Shown here piece after piece: positions 7,839 through 14,737 of a stretch of 14,737 nt of DNA. The notes beneath the pieces are model-generated. The model ran no database searches and had not been told where the DNA came from. It saw only the letters and a program-made list of their open reading frames with translations. The stretch's first letter is position 1, and the number at the start of each line of letters is the position of its first letter. The translations under genes were made by a program, and so were the position numbers. Source of the stretch: Ectothiorhodospiraceae bacterium (GTDB taxonomy: Bacteria; Pseudomonadota; Gammaproteobacteria; Thiohalomonadales; Thiohalomonadaceae); the NCBI GenBank assembly GCA_007125455.1, contig SLDE01000087.1, positions 1 to 14,737 of the forward strand, in the 5' to 3' direction.

Positions 7839-8492
7839 TCACTTGGAATAAAGCTGCTGTTGTTGGATATAGTGCCACACTGGCTCGGGTAACAGGTAAC
7901 GGACACTCAGTCCGGCGGCGATACGGCGGCGGATCTCGGTGGCCGAGATCGCCAGTTGGCTGACCTGTTGCAGCCAAACCCGTCCCGCCAGCGCCTGGCG
8001 TAACGGTTCGGGACTATCGACACGACACGAGGTATACCACGCGGCCAGCTCTGCGGCCATAAGCGGTGTTTCGCCCAGCGCCCAGCCAGGGCGATGGGCG
8101 ACGACGATATGGGCCAGCTCGGCAATGCGCTGCCACTGGTGCCAGCGATGTAGTTGCAGGAAGGCGTCCATCCCCAGGCAGAGACATAGCGGGGTATCCG
8201 GGTAGTCATCGCGCAGTGACTGCAGGGTGTCGGCCATGTAGGAGGGGCCGGGGCGTTGCAATTCGCGCTCGTCCACCACCAGGCGCGGCTCATCGGCCAC
8301 CGCCAGGCGCAGCATCGCGAGGCGCTGCTGGGCACTGGCCTCTGGCTGGGGGCGGTGGGGGGGCATATTGGCGGGGAGCATGTGCATCTGCTCCATATCC
8401 AGCCCCTCCGCCAGCTCCAGCGCCGGGCGCAGGTGGCCGTAGTGGGGCGGGTCGAAGGTGCCGCCGAAGATCCCGATGGGGGTGCCGGTCAT
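7839..8492 (-). CDS. nadD: Nicotinate-nucleotide adenylyltransferase NadD
   Basis: A 217-residue enzyme that joins nicotinate mononucleotide and ATP to make deamido-NAD, the second-last step of NAD synthesis. The nucleotidyltransferase motif GGTFDPPHYGH (10-20) and the C-terminal ISATEIRRR (182-190), the counterpart of the ISxTxxR ATP-binding motif, are both present. Length is normal for bacterial NadD. The ATG at 8492 overlaps the stop of the upstream FimV-like gene as ATGA and is preceded by a strong AGGAG 6 nt upstream. The order proA-nadD-rsfS-rlmH also occurs in Pseudomonas, there without the gene inserted between proA and nadD. Confidence 0.97.
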   Translation of the reverse strand: MTGTPIGIFGGTFDPPHYGHLRPALELAEGLDMEQMHMLPANMPPHRPQPEASAQQRLAMLRLAVADEPRLVVDERELQRPGPSYMADTLQSLRDDYPDTPLCLCLGMDAFLQLHRWHQWQRIAELAHIVVAHRPGWALGETPLMAAELAAWYTSCRVDSPEPLRQALAGRVWLQQVSQLAISATEIRRRIAAGLSVRYLLPEPVWHYIQQQQLYSK

Positions 8493-9562
8493 GTGCTGCT
8501 CCTGCCTTGAAGTTGGCGTTGCATAAACACCACCACGGCGATGGCCAGCGTCAATAGCAGCAGGAAGAGCCAGGCTGGGATGCGGGTCTCAGCCGTTGGC
8601 GCTGTGTTGGGGGGCAAGTCTTCCGCTGCGCTGGCCAGTGGGCCGAGTGGAGCGGGGTTGTCCGGTGGCTCCTGTTCTGCCTTGGCCTGCGGCGGCTCTG
8701 GCTCATCCAGCAACTGGTTTGTGAACTGGCTCACCCGACCTTCCAGGGCCGCCAGCTGGGCGCGCATCAGGGCGTTTTGCTCGGCGTATTCGGCCTCTTC
8801 AGTGGAGAGTTGTTGCAGCTCGGCCAGCAACTCCTGCTTGTCGCGCTCCAGATCGAGGCGGGCCTGCTGTTCGGCCGTGCCCTGCTGTTGTCCGAGTCGG
8901 GCCTGCTCCCAGCGTTGCTGGTGCTCCTTGATGGCGGCAAAGGCCTCGGCATCACCAACGGCGTGGAGCTGTTGGGTGTTGGGGATCTGCAGGCGGCTAC
9001 CACCGCGCAGGTTGTTCATGTTGTCGCGGTAGAAGGCCTTGGGATTGAGCCGATAGAGGGCATACATCATGTGCAGGTAGCTGCGGCTGTGACGATCGGC
9101 CAGGCGCAGCGCCACGCTGTCGAGGGTTTCGTGCTCTCCCACACGGATGTACTGCGGCTCGTCGTCGGCCTCGATGGCGTGAATCTCGAACTGCGCAATC
9201 AGTGATTGTTCGGGCGCATCGAAGCGTAGCAGCAGGGTCAGTGCCTCCCCTTGCCAGGGCTCGCTGCCGAACAGTTGCACCCGCGCGCGCCCCTCACCCC
9301 GGGCCAGCAGGGCGATGCGCATGTCATCGAGCATGCTTGGGCGTGCCATCTCTTCCAGCCCATAGGCCTCGGCATCCGCCGCGCTAACGCGCAGTGCGGC
9401 CAGTGGCAGCTCGCCTGGCAGGCCGATGGGCACACTGGCTTGCAGTGGCTCACCGGGGGCCGAGTGGATCACCAACTGGCCGATCGCCAGCCCCTCGGCC
9501 AGCGCCGAGCCAAGCCACAGGTTCAGCCAGAGAGCCAGCACTATTCCCTTAGCAAAGCGCAA
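8489..9562 (-). CDS. Short FimV-like LysM-domain membrane protein
   Basis: A 357-residue protein resembling only the N-terminal half of FimV/HubP, the polar hub proteins that link peptidoglycan to type IV pili and chromosome poles. A signal peptide (1-22, ending SALA-EG) leads into a FimV-type core, with IGQLVIHSAPGEPLQASV (about 27-44) and a second half up to about 130. A LysM-like segment (about 136-194) contains LHMMYALYRLNPKAF and LRGGSRLQIP, the FimV signature. Next come a Gln/Glu-rich coiled coil (about 213-285), a Pro/Glu-rich linker (286-328), a transmembrane helix (about 329-347) and only about ten basic residues. The long acidic cytoplasmic part with TPRs of true FimV is missing. 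The start is TTG at 9560-9562 with a purine-rich site upstream; a GTG seven codons in would cut into the signal peptide. It follows proA by 14 nt and overlaps nadD by 4 nt. Role unproven. Confidence 0.88.
   Translation of the reverse strand: MRFAKGIVLALWLNLWLGSALAEGLAIGQLVIHSAPGEPLQASVPIGLPGELPLAALRVSAADAEAYGLEEMARPSMLDDMRIALLARGEGRARVQLFGSEPWQGEALTLLLRFDAPEQSLIAQFEIHAIEADDEPQYIRVGEHETLDSVALRLADRHSRSYLHMMYALYRLNPKAFYRDNMNNLRGGSRLQIPNTQQLHAVGDAEAFAAIKEHQQRWEQARLGQQQGTAEQQARLDLERDKQELLAELQQLSTEEAEYAEQNALMRAQLAALEGRVSQFTNQLLDEPEPPQAKAEQEPPDNPAPLGPLASAAEDLPPNTAPTAETRIPAWLFLLLLTLAIAVVVFMQRQLQGRSST
8499..8503 (-). promoter_or_regulatory. Strong ribosome binding site of nadD
   Basis: AGGAG on the minus strand, 6 nt before the nadD ATG and inside the last codons of the FimV-like gene. 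With the ATGA overlap it gives nadD both coupling and its own initiation site. Confidence 0.7.
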
Positions 9563-9566
9563 CCTG

Positions 9567-9575
9567 CCCTCTCCC
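9567..9575 (-). promoter_or_regulatory. Ribosome binding site supporting a TTG start of the FimV-like gene
   Basis: The minus strand reads GGGAGAGGG, with GGGAG 8 nt before the TTG at 9560-9562. This, and the complete signal peptide it yields, decide for TTG over the internal GTG at 9539-9541. Confidence 0.55.
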
Positions 9576-9576
9576 T

Positions 9577-10833
9577 TCAGCCACGCACATGGCCATCGCC
9601 GATGACAATGTACTTTTGCGAGGTCAGCCCCTCTAGCCCCACCGGACCACGGGCGTGGATCTTGTCGGTGGAGATCCCGATCTCGGCCCCCAGGCCGTAC
9701 TCGAAGCCATCGGCAAAGCGGGTCGAGGCATTCACCATCACCGAGCTGGAGTCCACCTCGGTGAGGAAGCGTCGTGCGCGGCTGATATTCTCGGACACGA
9801 TCGCCTCGGTGTGGCCGGAACTGTGGCGTTGGATGTGCTCAATCGCCTCGCCGAGATCCTTGACGATACGCACCGAAAGGATCGGCGCGAGGTATTCGCT
9901 GTCCCAGTCTTCGGCCGTGGCGGCGAGGCTACCGGGGATCAGTCGGCAGGTGGTTTCGCAGCCACGGATCTCCACCCCCTTCTCCTGGTACATGCGTCCC
10001 AGCTCGGGCAATACCTGCTCGGCGATCCCCTCAGCCACCAGCAGGGTCTCCATCGCATTGCACACCCCGTAGCGGTGGGTCTTGGCGTTAAAGGCGATGG
10101 CGGTGGCCTTGTCCAGATCCGCCTCGTCGTCGATGTAGACGTGGCACACCCCGTGCAGGTGTTTGATCACTGGCACCCGCGCCTCGGCGCTGATGCGCTC
10201 GATCAGCCCCTTGCCGCCGCGCGGTACGATCACATCCACGTATTCTGGCATGGTGATCAGCTGGCCCACCGCGGCGCGGTCAGTGGTCTCGATCACCTGC
10301 ACGGCGGTGGCGGGCAGCCCCGCCTGCTCCAGACCCCGGATGATCGAGGCGGCGATGGCCTGGTTGGAATGGGCCGCCTCGGAGCCACCGCGCAGGATCG
10401 CCGCATTGCCGGACTTCAGGCACAGCGCAGCGGCATCGGCGGTCACATTGGGGCGCGATTCGTAGATGATCCCGATCACCCCCAGCGGCACACGCATCTT
10501 GCCCACCTGGATCCCCGAAGGGCGGTAGGACATATCGGCGATCTCACCGACCGGATCGGGCAACGCGGCGATCTGGCGCAGGCCCTCGGCCATCCCGGCG
10601 ATGCGCTCTTCATTCAGTGCCAGACGATCCAGCAGGGCATCATCCAGCCCGTTGGCCTTGCCGGCGGCCAGATCCTTGGCATTGGCAGCGATGATCTCGT
10701 CGGCACGGGCCTGCAGGTCATCGGCGATGGCCTGCAAGGCCGCATTCTTGGCGTTGGAATCGGCCCGCGCGATCTCGCGCGAAGCGGCACGGGCCTGCTG
10801 GCCCAGGGTCTGCATATATTGTTCGACGTTCAT
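9577..10833 (-). CDS. proA: Gamma-glutamyl phosphate reductase ProA
   Basis: A 418-residue NADPH-dependent enzyme (E. coli ProA has 417) that reduces gamma-glutamyl phosphate to glutamate-5-semialdehyde in proline synthesis. It has the aldehyde dehydrogenase fold. Visible are PLGVIGIIYESRPNVT (about 116-131), the glycine-rich SGNAAILRGGSEA (141-153) and the catalytic cysteine in THRYGVCNAMETLL (Cys258). The C-terminus holds ARGPVGLEGLTSQKY. The frame is open to a TTG at 10848, but the ATG at 10833 has AAGGA 7 nt upstream and gives the usual length, so I chose it. The partner proB is not in the window. It is the first gene of its block, preceded by the 227-nt gap, so a promoter is expected there, though I could not identify one. 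Confidence 0.97.
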   Translation of the reverse strand: MNVEQYMQTLGQQARAASREIARADSNAKNAALQAIADDLQARADEIIAANAKDLAAGKANGLDDALLDRLALNEERIAGMAEGLRQIAALPDPVGEIADMSYRPSGIQVGKMRVPLGVIGIIYESRPNVTADAAALCLKSGNAAILRGGSEAAHSNQAIAASIIRGLEQAGLPATAVQVIETTDRAAVGQLITMPEYVDVIVPRGGKGLIERISAEARVPVIKHLHGVCHVYIDDEADLDKATAIAFNAKTHRYGVCNAMETLLVAEGIAEQVLPELGRMYQEKGVEIRGCETTCRLIPGSLAATAEDWDSEYLAPILSVRIVKDLGEAIEHIQRHSSGHTEAIVSENISRARRFLTEVDSSSVMVNASTRFADGFEYGLGAEIGISTDKIHARGPVGLEGLTSQKYIVIGDGHVRG

Positions 10834-10840
10834 ATTGATG

Positions 10841-10845
10841 TCCTT
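10841..10845 (-). promoter_or_regulatory. proA: Ribosome binding site that decides the proA start
   Basis: AAGGA on the minus strand, 7 nt before the ATG at 10831-10833. It overlaps the codons that would follow the alternative TTG start at 10848, which makes that start unlikely. Confidence 0.75.
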
Positions 10846-10869
10846 CAATTAAAACCGTTTCAACACAGA

Positions 10870-10889
10870 CGGCTATATGGATGTAGCCG
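10870..10889 (-). other. Small hairpin in the proA leader
   Basis: CGGCTA (10870-10875) and TAGCCG (10884-10889) form a perfect 6-bp stem with an 8-nt loop, about 36 nt upstream of the proA ATG. On the minus strand no clean T-run follows directly, so it does not look like a standard terminator. It may be a leader structure or chance. Confidence 0.35.
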
Positions 10890-10916
10890 GTTGGCAATGT
10901 CAGGAACATATTTCCC

Positions 10917-11043
10917 AGGACGCTGAGTTCGCCGAGTTAGCTTGAAATTGACCACCACCGGTGGCACCAGGCGCAATGAGATGCCAAAGCCTGATAGGCA
11001 CGACCAGGATCATCTTTGCCCTTCTCTGCGAACTCTGCGTTCT
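10917..11043. repeat. Imperfect inverted-repeat element, 127 bp
   Basis: The left arm at 10917-10936 (aggacgctgagttcgccgag) is complementary to the right arm at 11024-11043 (ctctgcgaactctgcgttct) at 17 of 20 positions. Between them lie a 10-bp palindrome CCACCGGTGG (10955-10964) and GCCTGATAGGC (10989-10999), a 4-bp stem with a 3-nt loop. No transposase is present. The arms resemble the AACGCAAAG/CTCTGCG-type intergenic repeats I recall from many environmental proteobacteria; that likeness is from memory. Confidence 0.6.
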
Positions 11044-11050
11044 TTGCGTT
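11024..11050. repeat. Three tandem 9-bp units, CTYTGCGWW
   Basis: CTCTGCGAA, CTCTGCGTT and CTTTGCGTT follow each other without a break. Two related units in inverted orientation, gacgctgag and ttcgccgag, lie at 10919-10936. This series forms the right arm of the inverted-repeat element and stops 10 nt before the holA stop codon. Confidence 0.65.
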
Positions 11051-11060
11051 GAAAAAAATG

Positions 11061-12077
11061 TTAAACCAATCTCACCCCGGCGATCAGCAGCGCCAGTTGG
11101 CGCAGTTCGTCGCGGGGGTTGCCGGGCTCGGCCCCTTTGACGATGCGTTCTATCCGCCCGGCCATGCGCAGCAGGGATTGCCAGGTGCGGGCGCGGTGGC
11201 GTTGCAGCCCGGCGCTGACGGTGGGTTTGCGGTTGTCCCACACGCGCTGGGCGGCCATCACCTGGCCGATGGGCTGGCCTTGGGCCAGTTGCTCGGCCAT
11301 CAGGCATAGGCTGCGCACTTCACGTTGCAGCGCCCAGATGATGATCACCGGTTCTACCCCTTCGGCGTACAGGCCGTCGAGGATGCGGCTGGCGCGGGCG
11401 GCGTCGCCCAGCAGGGCGGTGTCGGCCAGCTCGAAGACGTTGTAGCGGGCGCTGTTGGCCACGGCCTCTTCGATCTGTGCCAGGCCAAGCTCGCCGGGGC
11501 CGTGCAGCAGCAGAAGTTTGTCCACCTCCTGGGCGGCGGCGAGCATGTTGCCCTCCACCCGCTCGGCCAGCAGTTTGGCGGCCTCGGCATTGGCCTTGAT
11601 TCCGACCGCCTGCAGGCGGCGCTGTACCCAGCCGCCCAGTTCGTTGGGCTTGAGTGGCCAAAACTGCATGATCACCCCGGCGCTGTCCAGTGCCTTGGCC
11701 CATTTGCTGTTCAGGGCGGTCTTGTCCAGCTTGCCGCTGCGGATCATTAGCACGGTGTCTTCCGGGGGCCGTGCGGCGTATTCACACAATGCCTTGCTGC
11801 CTTCGCGCCCCGGCTTGCCGCTGGGTAGGTGTAGCTCGATCAGGCGTTGCTCGGCAAACAGGGACAGGCTGTTGGCGGCTCCGAGCAGGCTGTTCCAGTC
11901 GAAGCCACTGCCCTCGGCGTGTAGCACCTCGCGTTCGGCCGCCCCCTGTTGGCGGGCGGCGCGGCGGATGGTGTCTCCGGTCTCCATCATCTGCAAGGGC
12001 TCGTCGCCGCTGAGTAGGTAGATGGGCTTGAGCCCTTGTTGCAGGTGGCCTTGCAGTTGTTCGGCGCGCAGTCTCAT
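11061..12077 (-). CDS. holA: DNA polymerase III subunit delta
   Basis: A 338-residue protein (E. coli delta has 343). Delta is the wrench of the clamp loader: it opens the beta sliding clamp and binds gamma/tau and delta prime. The N-terminal AAA+-like domain carries PIYLLSGDEPLQMMETGDTIRRAA (about 18-41), as in E. coli, with no functional Walker A, as expected. The middle lid domain (about 140-210) includes VEGNMLAAAQEVDKLLLL, and the C-terminal collar domain contains YNVFELADTALLGDAARASRIL and WALQREVRSLCLMAEQLA. The ATG at 12077 lies 12 nt after the lptE stop with no strong ribosome binding site, so coupling with lptE is likely. leuS-lptE-holA is a conserved gammaproteobacterial order. Confidence 0.96.
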   Translation of the reverse strand: MRLRAEQLQGHLQQGLKPIYLLSGDEPLQMMETGDTIRRAARQQGAAEREVLHAEGSGFDWNSLLGAANSLSLFAEQRLIELHLPSGKPGREGSKALCEYAARPPEDTVLMIRSGKLDKTALNSKWAKALDSAGVIMQFWPLKPNELGGWVQRRLQAVGIKANAEAAKLLAERVEGNMLAAAQEVDKLLLLHGPGELGLAQIEEAVANSARYNVFELADTALLGDAARASRILDGLYAEGVEPVIIIWALQREVRSLCLMAEQLAQGQPIGQVMAAQRVWDNRKPTVSAGLQRHRARTWQSLLRMAGRIERIVKGAEPGNPRDELRQLALLIAGVRLV

Positions 12078-12089
12078 GGGGCTGTCGTT

Positions 12090-12604
12090 TTAATCCGTCT
12101 GTGCATCGGCGTGCTGGCGCGCCAGGGCCTGTAGGCGGCGCAGCATTTGGTCGATTGCCTGGCGGCGCATCTCTTCTTGCAGCATGTCGCGCTCTTCGCC
12201 CATTGCCAGTACCTGATCCGGGTTGAAGCGTTGTTCACGATAGAGGTTTATTTGCTCGCGATCTGCGATGCTCTTCCCTGTTTGGTCGTACAGGCTGAAC
12301 ACCAGCTGCTGACGGTATTCGTAGCTGTTGGTGCGACCACGGGCATCCACCCCGCGGTTGCGCCGGTCGAAGCGTTGGCTGTGGATCTGCAGGGTGCCGC
12401 TGGCTTCGTCTCGGTTGGTCACCAGCTGGCCACCGGCGAGGCGGATGCGGTCTTCCAGTTCATAGTGTAGTGCGCTATTGCCGCTACCGAGCAGGTAGGT
12501 GCGTTCCATCGCCTCGGGCAGGGGCAGGTCACCGCGCAATTGGAAGCCGCAGCCACTCAGCAGGGCGAGCAGCAGCACCGCCGACAGTGCCGCGATACGT
12601 GCCA

Positions 12605-12605
<1 letters not shown>
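12090..12605 (-). CDS. lptE: LPS-assembly lipoprotein LptE
   Basis: A 171-residue outer-membrane lipoprotein that plugs the LptD barrel and helps insert lipopolysaccharide into the outer leaflet. A signal peptide ends in the lipobox LSGC with Cys19 as the lipidated residue, followed by GFQLRGDLPLPEAMERTYL, the typical LptE start. The rest shows YELEDRIRLAGGQLV and a strand-rich middle (YEYRQQLVFSLYDQTGK), then a helical C-terminus (EERDMLQEEMRRQAIDQML), as in the two-helix, four-strand LptE fold. Its ATG overlaps the leuS stop by 1 nt (TAATG). The ribosome binding site is weak, which fits translation coupled to leuS. Confidence 0.95.

Positions 12606-14737
<2,132 letters not shown>

Larger units (their letters stand above)
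10834..11060. other. Intergenic region between holA and proA
   Basis: The only gap above 200 nt in the window. It separates the leuS-lptE-holA block from the proA-led block and must hold the proA promoter if proA is not read through from holA. It contains an inverted-repeat element, three tandem 9-bp units and a small hairpin next to proA. I found no convincing -35/-10 pair, no tRNA and no credible coding frame. Short frames across the repeat give Gln/Ser/Arg-rich peptides that simply mirror the 9-bp period. Confidence 0.8.

Noticed and set aside
9655..10926. A 423-codon open frame on the plus strand opposite proA
   Set aside because: A mirror of the proA codon pattern (Gly, His, Asp, Leu-rich) with no family motif; proA itself is beyond doubt.
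11051..11060. T-run just after the holA stop as a rho-independent terminator
   Set aside because: The minus strand has seven T residues, but the nearest good stem (GCGCC/GGCGC) lies about 30 nt upstream inside holA, not next to the T-run.
10900..11307. A 135-codon minus-strand frame running from inside holA through the inverted-repeat element
   Set aside because: Its first part is holA in another frame and its end is a Gln/Arg/Ser-rich peptide produced by the 9-bp repeats; no ribosome binding site or domain.

Overview
The window is a stretch of gammaproteobacterial chromosome, G+C-rich by eye. Every gene I can support lies on the minus strand, so transcription runs from the right edge to the left. 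The proteins match gammaproteobacterial families closely (LptE, RNase G, YhdP, FimV-type LysM protein, RlmH, RsfS). The gene order combines blocks that are separate in Escherichia coli and Pseudomonas. LeuS carries a Cys4 zinc ribbon and lacks the large leucine-specific insertion before KMSKS seen in E. coli. That argues against Enterobacterales and Pseudomonas and fits a deeper-branching group such as the purple or colourless sulfur bacteria, but I cannot name the genus.

Layout in order of transcription, right to left. (1) leuS (5' end beyond the window), lptE and holA are packed tightly, with a 1-nt overlap and then a 12-nt gap. (2) A 227-nt gap (10834-11060) is the only intergenic space of any size. 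It holds an imperfect inverted repeat built on 9-bp units and a small hairpin upstream of proA. (3) proA, a short FimV-like LysM membrane protein, nadD, rsfS and rlmH form one compact operon with two 4-nt stop/start overlaps. (4) After 60 nt come maf (yhdE), rng and yhdP. (5) Then follow a small secreted protein with a faint OmpA-like fold and a Nit-type amidase. tldD would be expected just beyond the left edge by analogy with other gammaproteobacteria.

By function, the window mixes core processes: leucyl-tRNA synthesis, replication clamp loading (holA), proline and NAD biosynthesis, ribosome silencing, modification and rRNA processing (rsfS, rlmH, rng), and pool or metabolite clean-up (maf, nit). 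Outer-membrane building is represented by lptE for LPS export and yhdP for phospholipid transport. The cell-elongation genes that normally flank these blocks (mrdAB after rlmH, mreBCD before maf) are absent from the junction.

Most of the window is ordinary housekeeping sequence. I found no mobile element, CRISPR array, tRNA, rRNA or defence system. The parts worth a second look are the short FimV-like gene inserted before nadD, the unrecognised small periplasmic gene between yhdP and nit, the LeuS architecture, and the inverted-repeat element between holA and proA.
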